64,000 bases of DNA from JAKZRT01 sp965247915. GTDB taxonomy: Bacteria > Pseudomonadota > Alphaproteobacteria > Rhodobacterales > Rhodobacteraceae. The DNA is taken from positions 2,170,001-2,234,000 of the forward strand of contig OZ252048.1 of assembly GCA_965247915.1 (NCBI GenBank), written 5' to 3'. The translations under genes were made by a program, and so were the position numbers. Of the stretch, positions 43,968-52,733 are shown one piece after another (position 1 is the first letter of the stretch; each line of letters opens with the position of its first letter). The notes beneath the pieces were generated by a model. The model was not told where the DNA came from, made no database searches, and saw only the letters and a program-made list of their open reading frames with translations.

Positions 43968-44820
43968 CGACCGCCCTCAATTTTTGCGCCAAATCAGCCG
44001 CTTGCGCCAATTTATGCGCATCGACGCCGGTTTCAAAACCCCGACGTTCCATGTGCGCGACGACCGCGCCGGACGCCACATTCCCTGCGGCCCCCGGCGC
44101 GTAGGGGCAGCCGCCCAATCCGCCAACCGAAGTGTCAAACACCCGAATTCCAGCCGCAAGCGCCACGTCGATGTTGTCGAGCGCCCGGCCAGCGGTGTCG
44201 TGAAAATGCGCCGCCAAGTGCGTTGCCGGAACGACCTCCAAGACTGCCGCCAGCATGGCCTGCACGCGGTCCGGTTGGCCGCGCCCAAGCGTTTCGCCCA
44301 GAGATATTTCATGCGCACCAGCGCCGATCAGCACATTCGCCACTTCGGCCACGGCACTTGGGGCAATTTTTCCCTCGTAGGGACAATCGGTGACGCAAGA
44401 AATATATCCACGAACTTTCACATTATCGGCGCGTGCGGCCTCAAATATTGGTCTGAACCGCTCAATACTTTCCGAAATCGAACAATTGATGTTGGCCTGA
44501 CTGAAACTTTCCGAGGCGGCGGCAAACACCGCCACGGCATCAGCGCCCGCCGCTACCGCGTCGTGGTATCCGCGCAAGTTGGGCGTCAGCGCCGAAAATT
44601 CGACCCCGTCGGCCCGGTTTATTCCAGCCAGAACCTCGGCCGATCCGGCCATCTGCGGCACCCATTTGGGGCTGACGAAACTCGCCGCCTCAATCCGCCG
44701 CAGCCCCGAAGCCGCCAGCGCTTCAATCAAGGCGATCTTGCCCGCGACCGGCACGAACACCGCCTCGTTCTGCAGCCCGTCGCGCGGGCCGACTTCGACA
44801 ATCTGAACCCTCTCAGCCAT
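43948..44820 (-). CDS. Hydroxymethylglutaryl-CoA lyase
   Basis: A 290-residue HMGL-like aldolase that splits HMG-CoA into acetoacetate and acetyl-CoA, the last step of leucine degradation. Landmarks: VQIVEVGPRDGLQNE (metal/acid D), FVSPKWVPQMAGSAEVLAGI, YISCVTDCPYEGKIAPSAV, LAAHFHDTAGRALDN and SVGGLGGCPYAPGAAGNVAS with the catalytic Cys loop. The length is typical. Its start is one base past a 19-codon remnant ORF that itself overlaps the carboxylase stop. Confidence 0.95.
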   Translation of the reverse strand: MAERVQIVEVGPRDGLQNEAVFVPVAGKIALIEALAASGLRRIEAASFVSPKWVPQMAGSAEVLAGINRADGVEFSALTPNLRGYHDAVAAGADAVAVFAAASESFSQANINCSISESIERFRPIFEAARADNVKVRGYISCVTDCPYEGKIAPSAVAEVANVLIGAGAHEISLGETLGRGQPDRVQAMLAAVLEVVPATHLAAHFHDTAGRALDNIDVALAAGIRVFDTSVGGLGGCPYAPGAAGNVASGAVVAHMERRGFETGVDAHKLAQAADLAQKLRAVDEHDPE

Positions 44821-44821
44821 C

Positions 44822-44881
44822 CTAGGCCTCGTAGATTTCGCGCATCGACCGGGTCTGGTGGCAATGGTGCAGGCGGATCAT
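44822..44881 (-). pseudogene. 19-codon ORF resembling the start of a glutathione S-transferase
   Basis: An ATG overlapping the TGA of the carboxylase alpha gene (ATGA) opens a frame reading MIRLHHCHQTRSMREIYEA and then TAG; the lyase ATG follows one base later. MxRLHHCxxTRSMR is the typical beginning of a bacterial glutathione S-transferase N-terminal domain, so this looks like a GST gene reduced by deletion to its first 14 or so codons, keeping coupling with both neighbours. It may still act as a short translated coupler. Confidence 0.5.
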
Positions 44882-46809
44882 GGGGCGGGCTCCAGCGTCA
44901 CCAATGCCTCGCCAGGTGTCACCTGGTCGCCCGAAGCCACCCGCACTTCGGCGACGACGCCGTCGCGCGGCGCGCGCAGGGAATGTTCCATTTTCATGGC
45001 TTCCATTACCGCCAGAACGTCGCCCGCGAGCACCGCGCTTCCCGGTGACACCGCTACCGACTTCATCAGTCCAGGCATAGGCGCAACAAGCACATCACCA
45101 CCGCCCGCGGCCTCGATATCCTGGGCCAGCGGATCAGGCCTGGCAAAAACCCAGGTGCCTTGCGAAAACACAGTGATCTGGCCGTTATGCTCGACGGTGC
45201 TGGCGTGGATTTTTTCGCCGTCCACGATCGCGCCGTCCCGGGACATTTCAACAATGATCTCAGCGCCTTCACTGCCAAATCTAAAGCGCCCCGGGCCTAG
45301 GGTCTCAACCCGCATTTCACGCATGTCGCCCGCCTGGTCCAGCACCACCGATTGCGCCAGCGGATACCACAGGGAAAAACCTGACAGCGCATCGCCTTCC
45401 TCCCGGCCCGCCAGCGCAGCGACCGCCCAGGCACAAGCGGGCGCGCAAGCGGGCTGGGTCAGCGCCTCCAAGTCGCGGTCGATCAACCCGGTGTCCATCC
45501 GCCCGGCCCGGAAATCTTGGTGCCGGACCAGCCGCGCCAAAAACCCCAGATTAGTGACGGTCCCGGCTATTTCGGTCGTCTCCAGCGCCCGGTCCAGTGC
45601 CGCCAAAGCCGCATCGCGGTCGCGCCCGTGGACCACCAGTTTGGCGATCATCGGATCGTAGAACGGCGTAATCTCGTCGCCAACCCGCACCCCGCTGTCG
45701 GCCCGCGCATCTTGGGGAAAAACCAGATGCACCAAGCGCCCAGTCGCTGGCAGAAACCCGGCGCCCGCGTCTTCGGCATAGATCCGCGCTTCAAAGGAAT
45801 GGCCGGTGATCGCCAGGTCATCCTGCTCGCACGGCAACCCCTCGCCCGCCGCCACCCGCAGCTGCCATTCGACCAGATCAACGCCGGTGATCGCCTCGGT
45901 GACGGGGTGTTCGACCTGCAGCCGCGTGTTCATTTCCATGAAATAAAACCGGTAAGATCGCAGCCCATCCGAGGCATCGACGATGAATTCCACGGTTCCC
46001 GCGCCCGCATAGCCAATCGAATGCGCCGCGCGCACTGCCGCTTGCCCCATCTGGTCGCGCATCTCGGGGGTCATTCCGGGTGCCGGGGCCTCTTCGATTA
46101 CCTTTTGGTGGCGGCGCTGCAGCGAACAGTCGCGTTCAAACAGATGCACCGCCTTTTTACCGTCGCCAAAAACCTGCACTTCGATATGCCGGGGCGTGCT
46201 GATCAGTTTCTCGATCAGGACCGCCCGGTTGCCAAAGGCGCTTTGCCCCTCGCCCTGGGCCGAGGCCAGCGCGGCGGCGAATTCCTCGGCGACATCAACC
46301 CGCCGCATCCCTTTGCCGCCACCGCCCGCAATGGCCTTAATTAGTACCGGAAAGCCAATCTTTTCAGCTTCTTGCGCAAGAACGCCGGGGTCTTGGTCGG
46401 CCCCGTGATAGCCGGGCACGACGGGCACACCCGCCTTTTCCATCGCCGCCTTGGCCGCATCTTTCAGGCCCATCGCCCGGATCGTATCCGCCGAGGGGCC
46501 AATGAATGTCAGGCCCGCCGCCGCCACGGCTTCGGCAAAATCGGCATTTTCGGACAGAAACCCATAGCCCGGGTGAATGGCCTCGGCCCCCGTCGAAAGC
46601 GCCGCCTTGATAATCACATCGCCGCGCAGATAGCTTTCAGCCACCGGCGCCGGTCCGATCCGCACCGCCGCATCGGCCATCTCGACATGCAGCGCGCTTG
46701 CGTCCGCGTCCGAATAGACCGCGACGGTCTCCACATCCATGGCGCGCGCCGTGCGGATCACGCGGCAGGCGATTTCGCCGCGATTGGCGATGAGGATTTT
46801 CGAAAACAC
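44878..46809 (-). CDS. Biotin-dependent acyl-CoA carboxylase alpha subunit (methylcrotonyl-CoA carboxylase)
   Basis: A 643-residue biotin carboxylase/biotin carrier fusion: KILIANRGEIACRVIRTARA, ATP-grasp segment IKAIAGGGGKGMRRVD, YVEFI-like AGTVEFIVDASDG, EMNTRLQVEHPVTEAITGVD, and a C-terminal BCCP domain with the biotinyl-lysine motif VMEAMKMEHSL about 40 residues before the end. The operon context (isovaleryl-CoA dehydrogenase, carboxyltransferase, HMG-CoA lyase) identifies it as the 3-methylcrotonyl-CoA enzyme, carboxylating it to 3-methylglutaconyl-CoA. Twelve bases separate it from the beta subunit gene. Confidence 0.94.
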   Translation of the reverse strand: MFSKILIANRGEIACRVIRTARAMDVETVAVYSDADASALHVEMADAAVRIGPAPVAESYLRGDVIIKAALSTGAEAIHPGYGFLSENADFAEAVAAAGLTFIGPSADTIRAMGLKDAAKAAMEKAGVPVVPGYHGADQDPGVLAQEAEKIGFPVLIKAIAGGGGKGMRRVDVAEEFAAALASAQGEGQSAFGNRAVLIEKLISTPRHIEVQVFGDGKKAVHLFERDCSLQRRHQKVIEEAPAPGMTPEMRDQMGQAAVRAAHSIGYAGAGTVEFIVDASDGLRSYRFYFMEMNTRLQVEHPVTEAITGVDLVEWQLRVAAGEGLPCEQDDLAITGHSFEARIYAEDAGAGFLPATGRLVHLVFPQDARADSGVRVGDEITPFYDPMIAKLVVHGRDRDAALAALDRALETTEIAGTVTNLGFLARLVRHQDFRAGRMDTGLIDRDLEALTQPACAPACAWAVAALAGREEGDALSGFSLWYPLAQSVVLDQAGDMREMRVETLGPGRFRFGSEGAEIIVEMSRDGAIVDGEKIHASTVEHNGQITVFSQGTWVFARPDPLAQDIEAAGGGDVLVAPMPGLMKSVAVSPGSAVLAGDVLAVMEAMKMEHSLRAPRDGVVAEVRVASGDQVTPGEALVTLEPAP

Positions 46810-46820
46810 AGGCGCCGCCC

Positions 46821-48425
46821 TTACATCCTGAAAACGCCAAACCGCGTCTCTTCAATCGGGGCCTGCAGGGCGGCGTTCAGGCTCAGGGCCAGCACCTCGC
46901 GGCTTTTGCGCGGGTCGATGATGCCGTCGTCCCAGAGCCGCGCCGAGGCATAGAGCGGGTGGGATTGTTCTTCGAACATTTCGATGGTCGGGCGCTTGAA
47001 TACGGCCTCGGCCTCGGGCGACCAATCCTCGCCCGCGCGGTCCATCGCCTCGCGCTTGACCGTGGCCAGAACCCCCGCCGCCTGTTCGCCGCCCATGACC
47101 GAGATGCGGGAATTCGGCCAGGACCACATGAACCGGGGCGAATAGGCGCGCCCCGCCATGCCATAGTTGCCCGCACCGAACGACCCGCCGGTGATCATGG
47201 TGATTTTCGGCACCGATGTTGTGGCCACCGCCGTCACCATCTTGGCGCCGTGCCGCGCGATACCTTCGTTTTCGTATTTCTGACCGACCATGAACCCGGT
47301 GATGTTTTGCAGGAAGATCAGCGGGATACGCCTCTGTGAACAGAGTTCGATGAAATGCGCACCCTTCTGCGCGCTTTCCGAAAACAGCACCCCGTTGTTG
47401 GCCACGATCCCGACCGGGCAGCCCATGATATGCGCAAATCCGGTTACCAGAGTTTCGCCGAACCGGGCCTTGAATTCGTCAAACCGCGACCCGTCGATGA
47501 TCCGCGCCAGCACTTCGCGCACGTCAAAGGGCGTGCGCAGGTCAACGGGCACCAGGCCCAGCAAGTCTTCGGGGTCATAGGCCGGGTCCTCGGCGCTTTG
47601 CCAGTCGACCGTCTGCGGGCCGGTCCGGTTCAGATTGCCAACCGCGCGCCGCGCCAGCGCCAGCGCATGCGCATCATCCTCGGCCAGATAATCGGCCACG
47701 CCACTGAGCCGCGTATGCACATCGCCGCCGCCCAGGTCTTCAACGCTAACCACCTCGCCGGTCGCGGCCTTGACCAAGGGTGGCCCGGCCAGAAATATGG
47801 TGCCCTGGTCCCGCACGATGATCGACACATCGGCCATGGCCGGAACATACGCCCCACCTGCCGTGCACGAACCCATGACCACGGCGATCTGGGGGATTCC
47901 ACGCGCCGACATCTGGGCCTGATTGTAGAATATGCGGCCGAAATGGTCGCGGTCGGGAAAGACCTCGTCCTGATTGGGCAGGTTAGCGCCGCCGCTGTCG
48001 ACCAGATAAACGCAAGGTAAATGGCAGGCTTCGGCGATCTCCTGCGCGCGCAGGTGCTTTTTGACCGTCATCGGGTAATAGGTGCCGCCCTTGACGGTCG
48101 CGTCATTGCAGACGACCATAACCCATTGATTTTCCACGCGGCCCACGCCCGCGATGACCCCCGCGCAAGGAGCGGCACCACCGTACATGCCATGCGCCGC
48201 CGTCGCGCCAACCTCGAGAAACGGCGATCCGGGGTCCAGCAGGTTCGCCACCCTATCTCGCGGCAGCATCTTGCCCCGGCCTTCGTGCCGGGCACGGACC
48301 TTTTCACCGCCGCCCTGAGCCGCCACCGAGGCTGCCTCGCGAACCCGGTCCAGCGCCTCCAGATGCACCGAACGCCGCCGCCGGGCGTCGTCGGTGTTGG
48401 GGTTGAAGGTGGAATGCAGTTTCAT
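46821..48425 (-). CDS. Acyl-CoA carboxylase beta subunit (methylcrotonyl-CoA carboxylase carboxyltransferase)
   Basis: A 534-residue carboxyltransferase: RDRVANLLDPGSPFLEVGAT, VVCNDATVKGGTYYPMTVKK, YLVDSGGANLPNQDEVFPDR, GSCTAGGAYVPAMADVSIIV, ITGGSFGAGNYGMAGRAYSP and MGGEQAAGVLATVKREAMDR, all characteristic of the methylcrotonyl-CoA branch. The ATG at 48425 lies one base after the stop of the PIN-toxin gene and has no clear ribosome site of its own, so its translation probably depends on the upstream gene. Length is normal. Confidence 0.95.
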   Translation of the reverse strand: MKLHSTFNPNTDDARRRRSVHLEALDRVREAASVAAQGGGEKVRARHEGRGKMLPRDRVANLLDPGSPFLEVGATAAHGMYGGAAPCAGVIAGVGRVENQWVMVVCNDATVKGGTYYPMTVKKHLRAQEIAEACHLPCVYLVDSGGANLPNQDEVFPDRDHFGRIFYNQAQMSARGIPQIAVVMGSCTAGGAYVPAMADVSIIVRDQGTIFLAGPPLVKAATGEVVSVEDLGGGDVHTRLSGVADYLAEDDAHALALARRAVGNLNRTGPQTVDWQSAEDPAYDPEDLLGLVPVDLRTPFDVREVLARIIDGSRFDEFKARFGETLVTGFAHIMGCPVGIVANNGVLFSESAQKGAHFIELCSQRRIPLIFLQNITGFMVGQKYENEGIARHGAKMVTAVATTSVPKITMITGGSFGAGNYGMAGRAYSPRFMWSWPNSRISVMGGEQAAGVLATVKREAMDRAGEDWSPEAEAVFKRPTIEMFEEQSHPLYASARLWDDGIIDPRKSREVLALSLNAALQAPIEETRFGVFRM

Positions 48426-48426
48426 T

Positions 48427-48810
48427 TCAGCGGATCAATTCGATTTCGACGTCGAGATCGAGATCGCGCCATGCCCGATCCGCCGTTACGACGGACAGCC
48501 CGCTTGTTTCCGCTTCGGCCAAGCAGGCCCGATCACCTAGTGACAGGCCAAACCTGTGCGTAACCTCGCGAAGCGTACCGCTGCGGATTGCTGTCGCCGC
48601 ATCAAATGCCACTGGCCGCAACATACACGCACAAAACAGTGCGGTCGCCTCAGATGCGGAGTTGCCTTTATCGATCAACTTGCTCACTACCTCGGCAATA
48701 TTGACCGTCGATATGACTGATTCCGCGAAGACTGCCTCCACCTGACCTCCGCCTTTTTCGCCAAGCAGCGCGGCCAGAACGGCCGATGAGTCAAGCAATC
48801 TCTGGGGCAA
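48427..48810 (-). CDS. PIN-domain toxin (VapC-like)
   Basis: A 127-residue PIN-domain ribonuclease. The acidic active-site residues are in place: D7 (RLLDSSAVLAALL), E40 (NIAEVVSKL), D93 (LSLGDRACLA) and D111 (VVTADRAW), so it should be catalytically competent. It follows the antitoxin gene with a 2-base gap, the usual TA layout. Unusual is what follows: mccB begins one base after its stop, so toxin and a core catabolic enzyme share one transcript. Confidence 0.9.
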   Translation of the reverse strand: MPQRLLDSSAVLAALLGEKGGGQVEAVFAESVISTVNIAEVVSKLIDKGNSASEATALFCACMLRPVAFDAATAIRSGTLREVTHRFGLSLGDRACLAEAETSGLSVVTADRAWRDLDLDVEIELIR

Positions 48811-48812
48811 TT

Positions 48813-49298
48813 TTACTCTCCCTGCGCTGCCAAAGCGCGCCGCTCTGCGATCAGCTCATCTACAATTGACACGCCCTCGTCCAAAAGCCGCTGGCGAAGC
48901 GGAGCCAGCGCCTTTTGGACGCGACGTAACGCAACTAGGGGCTCGACAAGCGTAAGTTGGCCGTTCTCAAGCCGCCCCGACAACGTGCCACCACTCGGAA
49001 TTTGCAACGCCTTCAACACCCGCCAAGGTAATTTGATCCTACCGTCCGATGCCACATCAAATCGCAGCACTTCGTCAACTGTAGGGGGTTTCGAGATATT
49101 TTCATCCTCGTTGCTCGAAGTTGCTTTCATTATATCATTTTCCAGCACATTTCTGACATGCTGATATTTCTTGCCAAGTATTCGCGCAATTTCCGCGCGC
49201 GGATACCCTTTCGTATTCAAAAGGCGAATCTTGTCAGATACGGTTCCTGTACTCTCAAGTTTTTCAGCGAGATCCTTGTCGATGATCAGCGAAGCCAT
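48813..49298 (-). CDS. Antitoxin-like protein with HTH and AbrB/MazE-type domain
   Basis: A 161-residue protein. Residues about 18-55 (TVSDKIRLLNTKGYPRAEIA, then RILGKKYQHVRNVL) look like a helix-turn-helix; residues about 79-119 (RFDVASDGRIKLPWRVLKAL, then GGTLSGRLENGQLTLVEP) look like a swapped-hairpin AbrB domain; the C-terminus (RVQKALAPLRQRLLDEGVSI) is a charged helix that probably blocks the toxin. It precedes the PIN toxin with a 2-base gap. An AT-rich palindrome just upstream is a plausible autoregulatory operator. It is longer than most AbrB antitoxins because of the extra HTH. Confidence 0.82.
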   Translation of the reverse strand: MASLIIDKDLAEKLESTGTVSDKIRLLNTKGYPRAEIARILGKKYQHVRNVLENDIMKATSSNEDENISKPPTVDEVLRFDVASDGRIKLPWRVLKALQIPSGGTLSGRLENGQLTLVEPLVALRRVQKALAPLRQRLLDEGVSIVDELIAERRALAAQGE

Positions 49299-49330
49299 TT
49301 CAAAGCGCTCCTTGTGACTAGGTTGTATTG

Positions 49331-49350
49331 GATAGTAATTATTTACTATC
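49331..49350. promoter_or_regulatory. Palindromic operator candidate of the toxin-antitoxin pair
   Basis: GATAGTAATTATTTACTATC: two perfect 8-bp arms (GATAGTAA / TTACTATC) around four bases, 33 bases upstream of the antitoxin ATG, in a markedly AT-rich stretch unlike the surroundings. This is the standard position and form for TA autoregulation. The pair thus appears to carry its own promoter inside the catabolic operon. Confidence 0.55.
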
Positions 49351-49371
49351 TAATTTTTAGTTTGTCAAGGT

Positions 49372-50535
49372 TTACTCCATCGCCTTCTTCAACTCGCGCC
49401 CGATCAGCATCCGCCTGATCTCGCTGGTCCCGGCCCCGATCTCCATCAGTTTGGCGTCGCGGAATATCCGTGCTACGGGCGCGTCGGCCAGAAACCCGGC
49501 CCCGCCCATGGCCTGGACCGCCTGATGCGCCTGGGTCATCGCGGCTTCGCTGGCGTAAAGACAACAGGCCGTCGCGTCCTGCCGCGTGACCTCGCCCCGG
49601 TCACAGGATTTGGCGACTTCATAGACGTAAGCCCGCGCCGAATTCATCGCTGTGTACATATCGGCGATCTTGCCCTGCATCAGCTGGAAGTTCCCGATCG
49701 GCTCGCCAAACTGCCGCCGCTCGGACACATAGGGCATCACCTCGTCCAACGCGGCCGCCATGATGCCTAGTCCGATCCCCGCCAGAACCACGCGCTCGTA
49801 ATCAAGCCCCGACATCAGCACAGCCACGCCGCGCCCCTCTTCGCCCAGCAGGTTTTCAAAAGGCACTTTCACATTGTCAAAGATCAGTTCGGCGGTATTC
49901 GATCCCCGCATCCCCAGCTTGTCGAAATGCGGCGAGGTGGAAAAACCGGTCATGGATTTTTCGACGATAAAGGCGGTGATGCCTTTGGGGCCCGCTGCCG
50001 GATCGTTCTTGGCGTAAACCACCAATGTGTCGGCCTCCGGTCCGTTAGTGATCCAGTATTTGTTGCCGCTGAGCCGGTAATGATCGTTGCGCTTTTCGGC
50101 GCGCAGCTTCATCGAAATCACGTCCGACCCCGCGCCCGCCTCGGACATCGCCAGCGCGCCGACGTGTTCGCCCGACACCAGACCAGGCAGATAGCGGTCG
50201 CGCTGCGCATCGGTCCCGTTCAGACGGATTTGGTTGACGCAGAGGTTCGAATGCGCGCCATAGCTCAGCGAGACGCTGGCCGAGGCGCGCGCGATCTCCT
50301 CGACCACGACCACATGGGCCAGATAGCCGAGGCCCACACCGCCCCATTTCTCGTCAACGGTGACGCCCAACAGCCCCATGTCGCCCATTTCGCGCCATAG
50401 CTCTGCGGGAAACTGGTTTGAGCTGTCGATCTCGGCTGCCATTGGTTTCAGGCGCTCCTGCGCCCACCTGTGGACCGCCTCGCGCAGCGCACCCACATCT
50501 TCGCCGAGATCGAATTTCATCGAAGCCGCAAACAT
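49372..50535 (-). CDS. ivd: Isovaleryl-CoA dehydrogenase
   Basis: A 387-residue acyl-CoA dehydrogenase oxidising isovaleryl-CoA to 3-methylcrotonyl-CoA with electron transfer to ETF. Landmarks: FDLGEDVGALREAVHRWAQE, LGVTVDEKWGGVGLGYLAHV, ALAMSEAGAGSDVISMKLRA, KYWITNGPEADTLVVYAKND, FQLMQGKIADMYTAMNSARA and GTSEIRRMLIGREL. The catalytic Glu region lies in the DYERVVLAGIGLGIMAAALD segment as in isovaleryl-type enzymes. First gene of the leucine-degradation operon; a TetR-type palindrome lies 20 bases upstream of its start. Confidence 0.95.
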   Translation of the reverse strand: MFAASMKFDLGEDVGALREAVHRWAQERLKPMAAEIDSSNQFPAELWREMGDMGLLGVTVDEKWGGVGLGYLAHVVVVEEIARASASVSLSYGAHSNLCVNQIRLNGTDAQRDRYLPGLVSGEHVGALAMSEAGAGSDVISMKLRAEKRNDHYRLSGNKYWITNGPEADTLVVYAKNDPAAGPKGITAFIVEKSMTGFSTSPHFDKLGMRGSNTAELIFDNVKVPFENLLGEEGRGVAVLMSGLDYERVVLAGIGLGIMAAALDEVMPYVSERRQFGEPIGNFQLMQGKIADMYTAMNSARAYVYEVAKSCDRGEVTRQDATACCLYASEAAMTQAHQAVQAMGGAGFLADAPVARIFRDAKLMEIGAGTSEIRRMLIGRELKKAME

Positions 50536-50554
50536 CGGCGTGCTCCCATTTTAT

Positions 50555-50568
50555 TGAACGATCGTTCA
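50555..50568. promoter_or_regulatory. TetR-type operator palindrome ahead of ivd
   Basis: The perfect 14-bp palindrome TGAACGATCGTTCA lies 20 bases upstream of the ivd start. The form (TGAACG...CGTTCA) is typical of operators bound by TetR-family fatty/branched-chain acid regulators. No TetR gene is in this window, so the regulator must be elsewhere. Confidence 0.6.
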
Positions 50569-50630
50569 TTAAATTACGGCAGAACCATTGACCGGTCAAT
50601 CCCACCAGAAAAGCAACAATAATTACGAGG

Positions 50631-51833
50631 CTATGCCGTGTCCGCCTGGGCTAGCCGGACCTCATCAGAAATAATCCGGGCAATCAGCGCGTAATCACCA
50701 ACCGAAAACGTCAAGGGCAAGCGCATGTCCATGAGCCCCGCTATAACGCGGTCGCTGGTCGCTAAGGGCTCGGATGGCGCATAGCGCCAGTGCCGATAGG
50801 TCGAGGTGAAACCAACCGGTTCGGCCCCGCCGAACCATTTCAACTCGACCCCGCGCGCCGCGCATCCCGAAATCACCGCCTCAATCCGCTTGGGCGACCA
50901 ATCCAACAGCAGAAACTGAATCGACGATCCGACAAAGGCCTCGGACTGCGGTCTTTTGACCAGGCTCAGGCCGCCCACCCCCCGCAATCCCGCCTCGACC
51001 ACGCGATAGCGGTCGTTCCAGTGCCGGACCTGACTGTCCAGGTCACTCAATTGCGGGCGCAGGATCGCCGCGCGCAGCTGATCCATACGGCCCGAAATGT
51101 TGGGGGTCTCCATCCTGAGCTTCTCAAAGACGGCAGCGCCGGGGGCGGCGCCGTGGTGCTGGTAGAGCATATAGGACCCCGACAGCAAAACCGCGCGCGC
51201 CGCCAGATCGGCGTCGTCGGTGATCAACAGGCCACCCTCGCCCGAATTGAGGTGCTTGTAGGTCTGGGTTGAATAAGCGGCCATGGCCCCGTGTCGCCCC
51301 GAGGTCACGCCGTTCCAGGCACCACCCATTGTATGCGCGCAATCTTCGATCACGGTGACCCCCGCGCCGTCGCAAATCGCCATCAGCGCGTCCATATCGC
51401 AAATATGCCCGCGCATGTGGCTTAAGAGCAGGACACGCGCGCCGGTCACGCTGATAAGGTCTAACAGATGATAAAGGTCGATCGTCAGCGCCCCGGTTAC
51501 GCCCACGAAAACCGGAGTCGCCCCGAGACTGGCAATCGCTCCGGGCACCGGGGCCAGCGTGAAAGCATTGGTCAGAACCTTGTCGTCCGGCGCAACCCCG
51601 ACCGCGCGCAGGCATGTCGCGATGGCATAACCGCCAGAGGCCAACGCCAGACAATATTTCGCGCCGGTCTTGGCGGCAAACTCCTGTTCCAGGGCCGAGA
51701 CCTCGCCCAGTTCACCAGCGGCCAGATTGTAGCGGTGCAAGCGCCCACTTTGCATCACTGCGACCGCCGCGTCAATTGCCTGATCGGGGATGGGTTCTTG
51801 TTGCGTGAATGAGCCGCTGAAGGTCTCGGTCAT
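50631..51833 (-). CDS. DegT/DnrJ/EryC1/StrS aminotransferase-like protein
   Basis: A 400-residue fold-type I PLP enzyme of the sugar-aminotransferase group: GAKYCLALASGGYAIATCLR (cofactor phosphate loop), LTNAFTLAPVPGAIASLGAT, VTVIEDCAHTMGGAWNG (D binding pyridine N) and TQTYKHLNSGEGGLLIT, where the K is the PLP lysine. Members usually transaminate nucleotide-linked keto sugars; no sugar-pathway genes are near, so the substrate is open. The ATG at 51833 has GAGG upstream; the frame continues 17 codons further. It stands alone upstream of the catabolic operon. Confidence 0.87.
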   Translation of the reverse strand: MTETFSGSFTQQEPIPDQAIDAAVAVMQSGRLHRYNLAAGELGEVSALEQEFAAKTGAKYCLALASGGYAIATCLRAVGVAPDDKVLTNAFTLAPVPGAIASLGATPVFVGVTGALTIDLYHLLDLISVTGARVLLLSHMRGHICDMDALMAICDGAGVTVIEDCAHTMGGAWNGVTSGRHGAMAAYSTQTYKHLNSGEGGLLITDDADLAARAVLLSGSYMLYQHHGAAPGAAVFEKLRMETPNISGRMDQLRAAILRPQLSDLDSQVRHWNDRYRVVEAGLRGVGGLSLVKRPQSEAFVGSSIQFLLLDWSPKRIEAVISGCAARGVELKWFGGAEPVGFTSTYRHWRYAPSEPLATSDRVIAGLMDMRLPLTFSVGDYALIARIISDEVRLAQADTA

Positions 51834-51945
51834 CGGGCCTCGCTTTCCAAGCGTGACCTTGCTCAGCCGGGACGCGCCCGTCAATGCCCCGAAACTGATC
51901 GGCGGCAGCGCAGCCGAAGCTTCTCAGGCCGGATGCCGCGGCGAT

Positions 51946-52503
51946 TTATTCCGCCGCTTGTGGCTGATCGGGAGTGTCGTCGCCGGAGGTCTTTTTATCG
52001 TCGGCCGACCGGCGCGGGCGGCGCGGTTTGGGGGCCACTTCGGGCGCCTTGCTGGTGCTTTCAGGGGTCTCGACCAACCCGCTGCCTGCGGCGTCAGCGG
52101 CCCCAAGCGGAACCGCTACGCCAGTATGGGGCTGCGGCGCGCTGCCCGGGTCGACGGTGCGTGGCTCGCCTTGATCGCCGCGCTGATCGCGGTCGTTTTG
52201 ACGGTTCCGTTGTTGCGCCTGCATCTGCGCCTCTTGCGCTTCGCGCTTGGCCTCTTGCTCGCGCAGAGCCTCACCCAGAAGGCGGGTGTAATGTTCGGCG
52301 TGCTGCTGAAAGTTTTCAACCGCCACGCGGTCATTGCCCAGATGCGCATCGCGGGCAAGTTGCGAATATTTGTCGATGATCTGCTGCGGTGTACCGCGCA
52401 CTTTTCCATCGGGGCCCGAGCTGTCGAAAACCCGGTTGACGATGTTCCCCATGGAACGGTTGCGGTTCGATTTATTCCGCGAACGTGATTTGGATGATCT
52501 CAT
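51946..52503 (-). CDS. DUF4167 domain protein
   Basis: A 185-residue protein with the DUF4167 signature at the N-terminus (RNKSNRNRSMGNIVNRVFDS, SSGPDGKVRGTPQQIIDKYS, LARDAHLGNDRVAVENFQQH) followed by a Q/R/E-rich low-complexity tail. The very basic start suggests nucleic-acid or ribosome binding. In alphaproteobacteria this gene is almost always next to prmC and prfA, as here. The frame is complete. Confidence 0.93.
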   Translation of the reverse strand: MRSSKSRSRNKSNRNRSMGNIVNRVFDSSGPDGKVRGTPQQIIDKYSQLARDAHLGNDRVAVENFQQHAEHYTRLLGEALREQEAKREAQEAQMQAQQRNRQNDRDQRGDQGEPRTVDPGSAPQPHTGVAVPLGAADAAGSGLVETPESTSKAPEVAPKPRRPRRSADDKKTSGDDTPDQPQAAE

Positions 52504-52733
52504 ACTGGCAGTCTATTGAGCCTTTGGTTGGCAGCCCCCGGCGTAGATTTTGTTAGCCTTTGCTAAGCATCCTGTCCGGTGATGTTCGGCTTATTAACAG
52601 CGCGGGGACCGAAGATGTCCGCCTTCGCTGAGTTTCTGAGTAAGCATGATGCGGCCCCCAAAACAAGCGCAAATTGATGAAAATCGGCCAAATCTCGGGG
52701 CAAACCGGCGTTCTGTGACATTTTGCGCATGTT

